From Apostichopus californicus (Eukaryota > Echinodermata > Holothuroidea > Aspidochirotida > Stichopodidae): DNA of 64,000 nt. The DNA lies in contig JAIPMN010000755.1 of assembly GCA_020650975.1 (NCBI GenBank), forward strand, positions 1 to 64,000. Direction: 5' to 3'. Both the position numbers and the translations under genes were made by a program. Shown one piece after another: positions 46,564 through 59,400 of the stretch (positions are counted from its first letter, which is position 1; each line of letters starts with the position of its first letter). Under the pieces are notes generated by a model that did not search any database, was not told the origin of the DNA, and worked only from the letters and a program-made list of their open reading frames with translations.

Positions 46564-47555
46564 TTTGATTGTGTTCCAGAGGCTGTATATTGGTTGAATT
46601 AAAAATTACATGGCAATTCAAATGTCATTTAGTCTGAGTTGACAATTATTTTCCTGCAACAGTTTTGGGAGCGCCAGTCTCTTCTCGGCGGTTCTTCTTT
46701 GGCGTACACATCGTTGCGCATTTGATTAGCTGTAAATATGTACTGTGCACTATATCAATTACCATGTCGTTTCAACCCATATCCGTCAGAAGGTCTAGCG
46801 TATGTTACATAGTTTTCAACTAGTATACGAAGGGTTGAGAATGATAATCGAATATGATTGGCTCATTGCAATAACCAAAATAGGGTACTTAACAGCTATA
46901 GTTCACCTTTATAGGACAAAAACTTGCAATTGAACTATAAAATATGTAATTTAAAAATCAGATATGGATATGTAAAGAATTTAAAAATACTTTTACTACA
47001 GAATTTAACATTTTCTGCTAATTTATTACCAAATAAAACGAAATCTGATGAATATCAGTTAACCAATCAACGATCTCGTATTTGGACAAACATCTAGAAC
47101 TGAGATAAGATGGTCGTGTAGGTGAATTATTTCTAGCGTTGGACATGGCTTAGAAGAAGTGAACAATTGATTCATATGTGTGGGGAATAGGCTCAACTGG
47201 TGTTATTAAGCCGATACCAAGAAAATAATGAAGTTTTTACAGCTCTGGTTGGGTGAATACCAATTTCTATGGTGCATACCAACTGCACAATGGAACGCCG
47301 TTTGGTCCTACCATATTTTAAATCTTTCTTATTTTCAACGATGGCATTTACATTTGTTGTCGTCTTGCGTAGTAGGTTTTCAGTTTAGACACATCCCGAT
47401 CTTCGACATAAACATATGGGGGGGGGGGGTATTTGAGGTCTTAGGCCTCCGGGTCCCCACTGGCTCAGCCACTGATTTAAAGTACAAACAAAGTCGGTCA
47501 TAGTTATTCCCGACGCAACAGAACTACTACATAGGCATACAGTCAGATTGATTTT
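46564..47555. other. Upstream region of PCF11
   Basis: Minus-strand 5' UTR and promoter of PCF11 should lie just right of 46563. No TATA box or defined initiator could be chosen. A G homopolymer is at about 47420-47429. No gene was recognised. Confidence 0.5.
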
Positions 47556-47984
47556 CGATTACTTCCAATAATCCGGCTTCTATAGTTGTTGACTGTTCAG
47601 TGGCTGTTATAATTTCTCGTCCTTCTTTGCCCCTACATAATGCACGTAACTATAATGCAGAGAGCGACCTGACCCCCCCCCCCCCCCGTGCAGACTATTT
47701 CCCACCCACCCGGCCTAAGCCAATATCATGTGTAAAATAGCTACAAGATACGAGTATTTTGTCCCTCCTTAAAGGTATGTTGTATTGGCTCCATATATGT
47801 GCTAGATATTCAAAGATGTTCACCTTTGGTCAAAATTCTTAAACCTTGTGTGTTCCTTAAATATGTCTGAGAACAATTTCGAGAGTAGGTCACAGACGGA
47901 CCTCCAGGAAAGTACTTTTTGAAAACTTCTAGCAATTATAGCGAGCTATTATTTGGGGACTATACTGACTATCTTTAACAGCTG
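47556..47984 (-). repeat. Dispersed repeat, copy 2 (inverted relative to copy 1)
   Basis: Reverse complement of 15948-16403 with small indels; it includes the poly-C tract at about 47672-47686, which pairs with the poly-G of copy 1. Two copies 31 kb apart in one window imply a family with many copies in the genome. Confidence 0.8.
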
Positions 47985-49048
47985 AAGGCAGAACGTGTAA
48001 GATAATCACGAAATTTATGAATACAACAAGTTAATTGACCCTCCAAATGTAGATACAATAGCCTATATATAATCCTCAATGTCACATTATTTTTACATAA
48101 ATTTATGAAAAAATCGCGCTGGATTGAACTAACAATTTTTTATAACAAGAAGTTGTCTTTTAACTTATATACCACCTCGAGCAGAGAGTGAGACACGGAG
48201 TAGAGGATACACGTTTCAGTCTAAACAACAAGATCTTTTCGGTCGTTTTTTTCATTTACTTATTTTTTTTAATTTACAAACCTTTGGGGTTTATCTCTAT
48301 TTTCGGCGTTTCAGTGCTATAATGTTGGTGCAATTTCACGACATTTATCAATTTGTTCCAAATTCCTTACATATATCTATCTATAATGAAATCTTAACAT
48401 TTTTGAGATGTAGTTTGATATCGTGACTTCAAAATTATGATACGAACTACGGGAATTGCTAATTACAGCCCTTTTACAGAGTCCAATCCCCAAAGGCCGG
48501 GTATAAATAGCAGTGCTGTTGTAGGTTAGGGCTACGGCGATTACGCAATTACGATTACGCGATTATGCAGGCGATTACACACTTACTCGGTATGTTCAGA
48601 ACTCGGATTCGATTGTCAAAATACTTGCATTTGTATTCGATTTGGACGAGTAGTTAGAAACATTATTTATGTTATACGGACGCTATACAATCAGCAGGAA
48701 GTCGTATAAATTTGGTCTATGGCTCTATAGGCCTGTACCCCACATGCAAGGTCGCATATGTAACTTGGTGTATACTACCACGTATGTACATAGAGGCAGA
48801 ACAGAACAATTAACAGTGCCAGACGGCACGGGTCAAGGGTCCCATGTTTTATGGGTTTTCGAACATTATGAGACACAAAAATAAAAGGAAAATGGGAGAC
48901 ATTAAATTCGTTAAAGAGATATCTGTTACAGAATATCTTTCAATAAACGAATTTTTAGGGTATGGTAAATTATTCACCAATAGAAAGCTATATATGAATG
49001 AGAACTTTATCAAGTGTAATCCACTGCGCATGCATCGTATATAGGCTA
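47985..49048. other. Spacer, nothing clear
   Basis: AT-rich sequence with a short imperfect GCGATTACG repeat at about 48536-48577. No gene seen. Confidence 0.5.
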
Positions 49049-49573
49049 CAGTGGCGTAGCCAAAGGGGTTAAGGGAGGGCACGTGCCCCGGGCGCCGGGA
49101 TTAGGGGGGCGCTGAAATGGGAGAATGAGAGTAAAAAAATAAGCACCTTTTAGAAAAACATGACGAAATTGATGTATATGTCGTCAGGCATGAATATTTT
49201 CCAGTTACTAATACGAATCTGAACTGAATGTATAGTTGTTTTAATTAGCAAATTTATAGATTGTGGTATCTTTTCAGTCCATTTCGACCGTTTTCTCTTT
49301 TTTTCATATTCTGTTCTGTATTCCAGCTGTAATGACTACATGTCACGGAAATTTCTGGTATTTCAGTTCCAAGGGAGTAGTTTTCGAAAGGTGGAAATAT
49401 CATAGGCGTAGGAGCACAATTTGATTAAGGGGGGGGGGGGCGCTGTAACGACTTGCCCGAAAAATATAACCAACAATTTTCGCGCGCGACTTATTTTTCT
49501 TTCACTACTTGGGGGTGGGGGCGCAATTTTCTACTCTTGCACCAGGGCGCCAAAACCTCTAGCGACGCCACTG
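49049..49573. mobile_element. Non-autonomous DNA transposon relic, CAGTGGCG ends
   Basis: Left end CAGTGGCGTAGC (49049-49060); right end GCGACGCCACTG (49562-49573), an inverted repeat with one mismatch. Inside, GGGCGCC-rich stretches lie near both ends, and a second start-like GGCGTAGGAGC with a G homopolymer at about 49404-49441 suggests one relic inserted in or next to another. No transposase and no convincing target duplication. Confidence 0.55.
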
Positions 49574-49739
49574 AGTATTGATACACACAAATTGACATAT
49601 GGGCGCCTGTAAGCCAATTAGCTGTATACGGCTCTGCTGTAAATTTGCTGCCTTGTTTGCCGGTGGACACCCTAGGTAGCGCTACCATATCATCCAGCCG
49701 ATATATTTCCCATATATAAGTATCCCAGATAAACCCCTT

Positions 49740-49900
49740 CATTAACAGCCCACATCATGGTTTCCATATCTATACAACATGGGTTATCGGGCTAACCCCT
49801 GTGGGTCCCGTATGAATCTTGGGTGCAAAATTTAATGGGGCCCATATACGGTACATCCCACGTGGGACCCATATCTTGGCCTATATGCATCCCATGCACT
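49740..49900. repeat. Degenerate CCCATAT/GGGACCC repeat patch
   Basis: Short related words (ACATGGGTTATCGGG, GTGGGTCCCGTATG, GGGGCCCATATACGG, CGTGGGACCCATATC) recur in both orientations. This looks like part of a decayed repeat; its boundaries are unclear. Confidence 0.4.
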
Positions 49901-50240
49901 ATTCGGCTTTCGTAAATTCCATTCACTTCATGTATTTCAAATGGTCATGTTTGTATCAACTATCATATCCACAGCATACGTACATATATCTGTTTTCCTT
50001 ATCAATTTCTATGGTTTTCATACAACTGTGAATGAGGAAGATATTGCTGTAGTATTACTTACTTATAGCAGATACCAGTTACATGTTGTTGTAGTTTTGA
50101 TCTATTACGGAAATGGAATATTTATGAGTTACATGTTATCCTTTTGTGTGGATCTTGTTTGCAATCCTCCTATGCCTGTCTTGGTGAACGGATAAAGTTT
50201 GTCTGCCGAACAATTTCAATGATGCATTGCAAACATTTAT

Positions 50241-50608
50241 GGTAGTGGCTATTGACCCGGCCGCCGGGCCTCTAAGCCCCGATCGCTATTCACCCGGCTG
50301 TAGATGGTACCATGGAAGTTGTGCATAGTCCTGGATCTCATATAAATTTACTGTGTAGGCCTACGTACGTACGTCAGGAAGGGCAAGCGCATGTGTTCAG
50401 TAGGCCGGGCTATTAAAGTCTGCAATTGCCTGCGCTGCGGATCATCAGCGGCGATCGACCCCCACACAAACAAACGCAATCGCTATTCTCCCGCGCCATT
50501 CATTTCGGCAGCCGGGTCGATAAGCCACACTGTTCGCTATTCACCCGGCGGCCGGGCCGATAAGCTCCGCTCGCTATTCACCCGGCGGCCGGGTCAATAG
50601 GCCCCACC
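50241..50608. mobile_element. GC-rich MITE, 368 bp, with 9-bp target-site duplication
   Basis: The ends are inverted repeats of about 28 bp. The left reads GGTAGTGGC and the right, reverse-complemented, GGTGGGGCC, each followed by the identical TATTGACCCGGCCGCCGGG. The element is flanked on both sides by AACATTTAT (50232-50240 and 50609-50617). Inside, CGCTATTCACCCGGC-type units repeat three or four times. A 9-bp duplication with GG-starting ends fits Mutator-like or Merlin-type elements; no transposase is present. Its GC content is far above the surroundings. Confidence 0.85.
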
Positions 50609-50617
50609 AACATTTAT

Positions 50618-51188
50618 AATAGGACTGATTTCGCGGAACTGGTAAAATAAAATAGGCCTGTTCTAGTGGTAGCATAGGTGATACTACTCAGATAAGATTA
50701 TTATTGATTTATAATACATTAATAGGCTGTGTCACACTAACTTACTTGGAATAGCCTTGTCTTTTCGGCTAGCTCTATTTGTATGCTTAATTTTATACCA
50801 TCTATTCCGTCAGTCATTTCAGTGCTTTTGAAAAAAATACCCTATACTATGGCCTTTATAGGCAATGAAGGCTCATCAATTATTAGAAGAGAGAGAATTT
50901 CATACTTTAGAGTCTTTTTGAATAATGATCCTTTAGATGTCAGATCAAATTTATGACTGCCAAAGTCTGACAGTTTGCTCTGCAAATCTGTAACGTAGAG
51001 AAAATGCACACTGCCTTGATGAAATTTTTTACCATTAATGAATATGTTTGAATCAAAACCGGCTTTGCTAAATGAGTCTTTTCATCATTTGTCTGAAGAT
51101 GTCATTAGTCCATCTCAAGAATTAAAACTTGCTTTGAATTCAGTTTTCTTCAAACTTTTACACCTTTTTTACTTAATTTTCACAGGTC
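50618..51188 (+). other. PGAP2 upstream region
   Basis: AT-rich sequence ending in the acceptor CACAG at 51181-51185 and three 5' UTR bases (51186-51188). A noncoding first exon should lie here or further left, but I could not place it. Confidence 0.4.
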
Positions 51189-54100
51189 ATGATGACAAAG
51201 AAAAGTTCGACAGCTCCATTTGAGATGCCAGATGATGTCGTGTATATTCCGTTTAGAGAGGCTACCATTGTGTCCTCGATAATAGTGTCCGGTGGTTTCG
51301 TCCTTTGTATATTTCTTGCATTAGTATATCACTTTGAGCGTACAACTTGGACACATTGTCAGGTAACGTTACAACGTATACTTAGTTGCTATTATGATAA
51401 CTTAACATTCCAACTCCTTAAAGGATTTTCACAAGTCTTACTGATCATTATTCTAAAGAAGATTGCAGTTCATCAAACAAAGATACCCAAAACCTTGTTG
51501 CTTTCAAGTTTTATCTGCCAAGATGATCATATATTTTTTGAACAGCTAGCATAAACTCTACAAAAGTCTTTGAGACCAAAGTTGGAGGTAACAAAATTTT
51601 TGACCTCAGATGACCTATTGTCCATTTTTTGTGACCGGTGGATAGGATAGTTCTGGAATGATAACATTTATTTCAGAAATTTGTATCAAACACTTTCTAA
51701 TGCTCTAGATAATCAAACATGACATACAGACATGAGCTAATTAGATATTTTATAGTAATATTTTACATGTAAACCTATGAATGCACTTCAATCAATGTAT
51801 TATAAAGTAAGTGATCATGTTTCAATTTTTTTTCCAGGTTCCCAATTACCTTCCATCGATTAGTGCTGCAATATCTGTACCACCATCTTCATATATATGG
51901 AGGCTTGTGGTTGCCTCTTGTGCATCCCAAAGACTATGTACTGTTGTTTTTCACCACAAGCATTATTCCAACATCCTTGTCGCAAACTCTTACAACAGAA
52001 GACTGTGTAAACTTTGTTTTGGGTCTGAGTTTCTGGAGAATCTTTGCCTAATTGGTTTAACATGTATTTCATCAACAGAAAACCACGGTAGGTATTGACG
52101 TTAGTCATAGTATTTATTTCCTAAGCTTTTAATTTTTTCCCCAGGCGTCAGAAAATTTCTCTAATTTTCAGAGCTAGCCATTGTCCATAGTCCAAGCCTC
52201 CAAGGTAACTTTCATGCATTCCGAGCATGAATTGGACCGGTGAGTGTCTGGTGTTTTGTGGCGCAGTCTTCGTGCAAGCTACTGAGGTGTGGTCCTAAAA
52301 GTTTGCTATCCACTGACCTCACTTACTTTGTCTATTCAAGCAAACTTCGTTGAAAATGTTTTTGGCTCTTCTAAACTTGTGTAATTACTGACCACGAAAT
52401 AGAATTTCATTTCTACCTTGGTTGCCTGTGAGCTAAATACCACAACTATATGCACACATTAAAGCTGCTTGATTCAGTTGTGTTCTGTTCTGGCTTTCAA
52501 GGAATTCATTATGAATTTTAGTTAGGACAGAAATGTTTTGATGCCCTCTTAGGTACATGTAGTAAAAGCAGGTCTATTTATTGTTTGTCTGTGAAGCTTA
52601 ATATTGTAGGAGACTTTTGATAATGTGGAAAACAGTGTGAATAAAGGATTTTAATTCTTTCACTTTCTTCCCTAAACCTGTTAATCTTTGTTTGGTAATT
52701 TATGTATTGATTATTATTCTCTGTCTTATTTCAGGCTTGCACGCAATGTTCTTCATTGGTTTCCAGCTGTTTGCTGTTATCTTTATGTTTCTCATGTGCA
52801 TTGTGTATAGAAAGGCCGCAATGTCAGGAGACACTCCAAGTCATGACAATTCGGTGAGAAATCAATAAGTTATATTCTTTGTCTGGGATCACATGTTGGA
52901 GCAGTTTGCTGATGCCTGTAATAGCCAACCTCTAGTAGTAAGTTGAACTTGGGGGAATTTAATCCCAATTGGACCACCCACCTCAGTGTTGGATTAGTCT
53001 ACTGGCTTACTGGTCACAAAAGGGATTAGTTTCATATGAGGTGGTGCCCAAATGCGTCACTTGTGTCCAATACCCAGTGATGTTGGTCTAGTCTACTGGC
53101 TTACTGGTCACCAAAGGGATTAGTTTCATATGAGGTGGTGTCCAAATGCATCACTTGTGTCCAATACCCAGTGATGTTGGTTGGATCTCTGAGCCAGCAG
53201 CAAGTTATGCCCTGCCAGTCTGTTGCTGTACCTATGTAACGTCTAGTCTGTGTCATGAATGGATCAATTAAGCACATGCAAGGGGTATAGCAACATTTAA
53301 TGTTAAAATATTTATTGTATAATAACTAATGCACTGGAGGGTGGTGCTTAAATGTAGTGCTATAAGGTTTGGTGTCAGTTTAACCAAAAGATTCACTGTC
53401 ACTTGCTATTGCTTTACTATCGTCATTTACTATTGCATTAATATGTTAATTTACTATTGCTTTATTTGACTTCCCATTCACAGCACACAAAATCACTCAA
53501 AAGAAAGTGGTTTTTTTTCATTACAAACGTTGCTGCTTTCGTGACAGCGATGGTTTTTTATTATCTTCACAATGCATATTGTGGACAAGGCGGTAAGTAT
53601 GTTGGACTAGTTGCATCGACTAATTACAAGCTGCCTGTCATGTCAGAATATATGACCAAATTGAATAAAATAGGTATCTCCACAACCTGATCATCCACCA
53701 CACCCTACCCCCCCCCCCCCACCCCAATCCCTCCCTCGGTTCCTTTTCAATCCTGCTTACAATAAGAAAGCTTGAAAGAGGAGACTTAATAGTTGACAGG
53801 AAAAGAGATCAAAGGCTCTGTCTATCATCTTGTAGCATTTCTACTCTATGTTGCTAGCCAAAGTAAATTGTTTGAAGTCAAGAGGTAGATTATAATAGAA
53901 AATTTATTAGAAGTTTAATTAAGGTGCATGATTACCTTTTTACATTTATAATTTTAAGATTCCTTAATTAATAATGTGTATCTTTTTCTTGTTTTGGTGT
54001 GCGTTTCTTTCCAACAGTGTATACGATCTTCGCCTTCCTTGAGTACATTATCGTCCTGAGTAATATTGCATACCATGTATGCGTACACCTTGACTTTAGT

Positions 54101-56191
54101 GACAGGGAGATCCGATTCGGAGTCAGACAAAGCAACAAAAACTCGTAAGTATCAAAGGTCCTCAGAATGGATAAATGTATTCTTTCCTTATATACAGTGC
54201 AATAACAAAACATTTCACTATTAAAATGTGCTTTCATAATGGCTTCACGGTTCTTTCTTTTTCCAAGTTACCTGATGGATATGTTGAGCTTTTTGACAGT
54301 TATTAGCAACGATAGGATATTTAGAGTATATATAGCATATATATAGCTATCACTTTCAATTTTGATTAAGATTATTTCGGGCAATGATTCATGCTTTGAA
54401 AAGTCAGAGAAACTTGTTGGCCAAGTTTTACTTTCAGAGTGATAGAAGGTTCAACAGAGTTGCAACAAATTCAAGGGTGTTTTTATGCTCCCCTGAAAGC
54501 ACTCAGTGGAAATTGATTTCTTAAAAAATTAAAAGTCTTGCATCTTTGGCTTGCTGAAGAAAAGTCGTGTTGGAGTTGCATGTTTAGCTTTAAAAATTAG
54601 TTTTAAGATCATCCACAATATAAAATGGATTTGAAACAGAAGTGCTTCATTGTCCATATTTTGGTCTCTTCTGTTTCTTTGAAGGTGGAGATGACTGAGC
54701 TCCTGTACAAATTCAAGCGGTTACTCATAAAACTGAACAGAAATGATGTCAGCTTATATTAGAGAACGATACTTGAGAGGCTCAATGACTAGAGAACTCA
54801 TTCATCAAGTTAAAGGATGACTTTAAGCGGAAGAATTTTAGTGATGATTTGTTAGAGTCCAAGAAGTAAGAAGAAAGTGAGTGCTGGTAGTGTTTCTACA
54901 GCTGTTTCAGTTTTCAAGTTATTCACCTTTAAAATTATGTAAATCTCTGGAATACTTCTTTAAGACTAAACTGATAATGATGTGTGCTGCTCCTCGGTGT
55001 AGGCCTTAATGTTGATGTCTATTTTCATCAATTGTTTATCAATTTATAATAACTCGATCAGAGCAGGTTCTATTAACTTCATATAAACAACGCATTACCG
55101 TTGGATGTCATTCAACACTATTTATCCTTGACAACTTTGCAATGCATTGTAAACATAGTCATTTAAAGCCATGAAATTCGTAGGTTTTTCTCATAAATTT
55201 ATCGTTCAGTTACTTTAACAGATGAAAACAGAGCTGTTGCAATGTTCATTTCTCAAAAGTAAAAAGTGTTATAGAAATATAACATTGACTGATACTAGTG
55301 TTTTTATCGGTGTAGCATATCAAAATTAATGTTGTTAAGAAAGGCATCCGTGAATGATACTCCCACCTAATCTGGCTTGTATCATTTGGTTTCTGTTGAC
55401 TGTTGGTTTGGTGGAAAAACAGATAAGCAGGAAACTTCACCTGTTCAGATCACGGGCAATCAAATTTTTTTTTAGTAGATATGGAAAGACTAATGATGTT
55501 TTGTAAAATGCATGTGTTGCTTTCATTGCCCTTTTATTGCTATTTGATCTAAAACCAGATTTGTCTTTAAGTTTTGTGAGATGTGTAACTGCTGCAGTAT
55601 AAACATATGAAAGCTCTAGTGCGCTTTGATAGGTAGCCATTTATATTTGCGTCATATGTAGAACTTCTGATATACTAAACATATTATGGAAATATTTCAT
55701 GGCTTTCTTGTACTAAAAAGTTTCTAAAAGAAAAATTCTTTAATTTTTTTTACTCTCCTTGTTTAATGTGATGAAGACATATTAATATCTTTTTCCTTGA
55801 GCTAGAGAAAGCTCACTTTATTACTTTGAGCCCTTACCATTAACTTGATTGCATTGATCAATTTATTGATCTATCTGTCAATCAGCTCAAATATATCAGT
55901 CATTTTTATCAGTAATATCCTGTGTAATGTTATGATAGTTATCACTATACCATGTTAAATGCAGAAAGGCTTTACAGAGATGGAAAACATGCAGAATGAT
56001 TCCTGAACCACCACTTTCTAGGCCGAGATCTTATGGGTCGTTGTCACAAATTGGCAATGTTTAACAATTTATAACATCATTACTTCTAAAATAGCACTGG
56101 GCAGATTGACAATTAATTTTGTGTTTGCAGGTTACCAGTTATCTTGCCTCTAAATCAGGCCAAGCCAGATTCCACCTGTTGTGTCAAGTAG
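51189..56191 (+). CDS. PGAP2: Post-GPI attachment to proteins factor 2 (PGAP2/FRAG1), complete
   Basis: Golgi/ER multi-pass protein of the FRAG1/DRAM/Sfk1 family; family knowledge places it in fatty-acid remodelling of GPI anchors. Exons: 51189-51362, 51838-52087, 52735-52853, 53484-53592, 54018-54144, 56131-56191, joining in frame to 279 aa (human about 254). Hallmarks: THCQVPNYLPSISAAIS at residues 55-71 (human THCGVPNYLPSVSSAIG), FLENLCLIGLTCISSTEN, HNAYCGQGVYTIFAFLEY and SNIAYH. Hydrophobic segments lie at about 26-48, 77-95, 122-137, 145-168, 190-208 and 219-241. Start: two adjacent ATGs at 51189 and 51192, three bases after an acceptor (TTTTCACAG), so a noncoding 5' exon is likely upstream. 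The last exon (LPVILPLNQAKPDSTCCVK) is the least certain. A rival acceptor near 54684 would end the protein after a few residues. Confidence 0.92.
52987..53180. repeat. 94-bp tandem duplication, PGAP2 intron 3
   Basis: AGTCTACTGGCTTACTGGTCA...CACTTGTGTCCAATACCCAG occurs twice head to tail (starting 52996 and 53090), over 95% identical by eye, implying recent duplication. Confidence 0.9.
54145..56130 (+). other. PGAP2 intron 5
   Basis: A 2-kb intron with donor GTAAGT at 54145 and acceptor TTTGCAG ending at 56130. AT-rich; no other feature apart from the possible alternative acceptor near 54684. Confidence 0.75.
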
Positions 56192-56414
56192 TCAGACCTG
56201 CCAACCCCGATTGCCNNNCCCCCCCCCCCCCCCCGCATCCTTCCTACTTTTTAAGGTAGTAATTAGCACAACCTTGCATTTAATGCACCATAAGACGTCT
56301 AAAATGTTAATATTTTTCTGGGAAGGATGCCTGTAGACCCCCCTACATGGGAGCTGGCTTCAAAGAAAGGGCCATGCCCCCTGCACTAATAAACTCCTGA
56401 ATCTGCCCCTGGTA
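56192..56414. mobile_element. Degraded DNA-element relic with assembly gap, PGAP2 3' end
   Basis: Just after the stop codon, a C homopolymer (56219-56234) abuts three undetermined bases (56216-56218). The right end, CTCCTGAATCTGCCCCTGG, reads on the minus strand as CCAGGGGCAGATTCAGGAG, a common terminal form of non-autonomous DNA elements in invertebrates. An AATAAA at 56388-56393 could serve as a PGAP2 poly(A) signal. The left boundary is unclear. Confidence 0.4.
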
Positions 56415-59400
56415 CTACTCATTTTAAGAAGAACTGATTCATCACTCGAGCTCTTGGTTTAGTATCCTTTATTTTCTTCTTATAGAACTAGAACTATATG
56501 TTCCCTAGAGGGTACATCCCAATATATAGGTATCTACATATTGTCACATTTGGCATTCCAAGGGTTGGAAGTAAAGGTCATTGACATGAGCCTAAATTTT
56601 AGCATGCTAAAAGTGCTAGAAGTTTTCAAAAGCAACTTCCTAGAGGCTGTGATCCTCCCAATTAGTACCAGCCATTGGGAATTGTTATAAAATAGACATT
56701 TGATTATCATAGTATGGAGAACTTGTTTACAGTGGCAGTAAAATACTGGTTGTAAATGGCGCATTGGGTGACCATTATCTGACTCGCTAGCATATTTGGG
56801 AGCAATACTGTTGACTTTTGAAAGTTACTTGCTTTGACGCACTCAGGTCAAGGAATCAAAATGTTTTAAACTTGATTGTATCACAGAAATTTTGGATTGT
56901 TATGCAAAAGTGTAAGGCTATGATGGATAAATATGCAATATTTGTTGTTGTTTCTTTCCTTCTCTTCTGAGGTCTAAATATATATGATGCTTTGTTATTC
57001 TGACTCGGGCCTCTTCTTAGTTCTTTCAAGCTTAGATATTTCAAGCTAATGACCATATCAAGAATAGTTATTTTTGTAATCCTTGGAAAATTACTGTTAA
57101 GTGTGAACATTTCTATCAGCCTTCAGAATAGACTAATGTTGAAAAATTCATGTTGTTGTGATTTGTGATAAATGCTCAACATATCCACTATGTACAGAGC
57201 AGTAGTAATAATCACCATAGGTTTGCTCATAGTTAGCTCAGTACTAGTGACTAGAAATGCAAGAGTTTGTTAAGGTTGGTTTCTCCAGACAGTAACTTGA
57301 AATTGGGGAACATACTAATATGTAAATCTGTCAAAAATCACATTTTTTTTTATTCTCTAATGAGTTACGCATTTATTAAATGATGTTAATGTTTTGTTTT
57401 ATAAATCGTAATAATTCAATCAAAAACATGTTCTTTTAGCTTGAAAGGGTCATTTATCAAATATTAAGAATGGTATAGTAAACCCGGACTTTTGGCAGTG
57501 CTTGTTATTAATGCTCTGTAACGTTACCAAGGTTACTGTCTTTTGCCCCAAGTCATCCATTTAAGATTCTACATTCTTAGACATTATTCATTCCAAAACA
57601 GATTCTACTTGTTGATGCCAAAAGTCAAGATGAATCGTTAGTGTCAGCTTTGTCAGTGTTAGATATCTTATTTATGTTATATGTCTGAAGAAGTAAAAGT
57701 ATATTTATGAGCTAAAGAAGGAAGATATATGTTACTAACTTACTGGTCTCACGTTTCCTCATTTTTCAAGTTGTACAAAGTTTGGGAATTTTAGTATGCC
57801 ATCCATTCAAACTATCGGTGTTGCAGCAGAGAGATTTAAGAACCCAAGGACTGGATATCCTTTGTAGTGAATTAATTCTTTGAGATACTCATCATGATTT
57901 GCACCCAACAAATCCTGAATCACTCATACAAATACAAGACCCTATGCCACTACTGTCTAATCAATATGGACGTATAATTTGTATTTTGGACATAAACCTA
58001 ATTACAAATAGCTCTTAACAAAGTTATTATTCTTGCAGAAAGAAAAGAAAGAGAAAACATGAGAACAGTTGTGGATTTTTATATTCTGCATATGTTTTAT
58101 ATTCTGGACTGCTTTAAGCTAAATCATGTACAATATCATAACATCTAAACAACTTCCATTGCATTTCCATTGAAGTTATATATAACAAAATGTGTTTCAG
58201 TTTTACATTGACACATATTATATTAACTCACTGTATATTAGTTTCAGACAATTACATTTTGAAGAGTAGAAGCTTAATACCATTTTAAATTGTACTTTCA
58301 TGTTGTTCCACTGGCAGAAAGTGACAGGACACATTTATTACAGGCAGTTTTTATGGTATATCGTGCATGATTCATTAAAATGGTCATGGTAAGAAGCATA
58401 TTAAATCCGAAGAGCATGCAATATTATCAAACCCAGGGAGACTCCCTATACTAGACGTCGAGTCTGGTCTTATGAAATTCTGACAGTGTCACACTGAGCT
58501 GATTAGAAACTTGCAGTTCAAATTGACTTTTATCAATTTCATTTGGCAAATTTTATTTGGTTCTTCCATGTGTGTGCTATTCCGTTGCCATGACAGTATG
58601 TTTGTTGCTATGCAAAGTTTCTCTTCCCATGGCAGGTGGGAGGAGTAGGTACTTAACACAGGATGGAAGAGGATAAATGATGACCATTTGCATAGAATCA
58701 TAATAAGTGTGAGAGAAATCTTAACAGCATCAACAAAACTTTCTGTTACCAAGGCAAAGTCCCTAGCTCTATCGATCTATTGTTGCATTGCATTTCATAC
58801 TAAAGTACTTTCTGAATGGTCACAGACAAACATATATTTTTCAGCACATGTAATGTCCAGTCATGAGAGGCCTTATAATGTCAAGTTGTACATACCATAG
58901 AAAGATGGAAGAATGATTCCACAATCTGAAACAAGTGTGCATGTGATAAAGACGAGGTCCTTGAATGGATACATTAAAGAATGACAATGTATAGCATGTA
59001 ACTCACTCATGCTAACAAATTCTAACATTCACACTGAGATAAGACAATCCACAAAAGACCAAAATAGATACTCAAAATGAAAGACTATACCATGCACAGC
59101 TTTAAAAGCAATGGACAGGATGTAGAATTAACTTTTATTTAGTGAATGAAAGTAACATCGAAAAAGCCATAAATTTTCGGAGGAAAAGTTAAACCAATGG
59201 AAGCTCGCGATTTAACTCACAATCAAGAGAACCATACACACTCACAAATACACAATGTTTTACTAAGATCACAAGATTTGATAACAAGTTTATCACAGAT
59301 GTCTTCCATACATAAAAACCAGTAGTTAGGTTATTGTCAAATCTCAGTCCATGAACTGAGTGAATTCATACAAACATTCTGCTAAGACTTCAGTGAAAAG

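Noticed and set aside
54684-54700. Alternative terminal exon of PGAP2
   Set aside because: The acceptor is weaker and the resulting tail is only a few residues; the 56131-56191 exon has a better acceptor and a longer in-frame tail. Kept only as a possible isoform.
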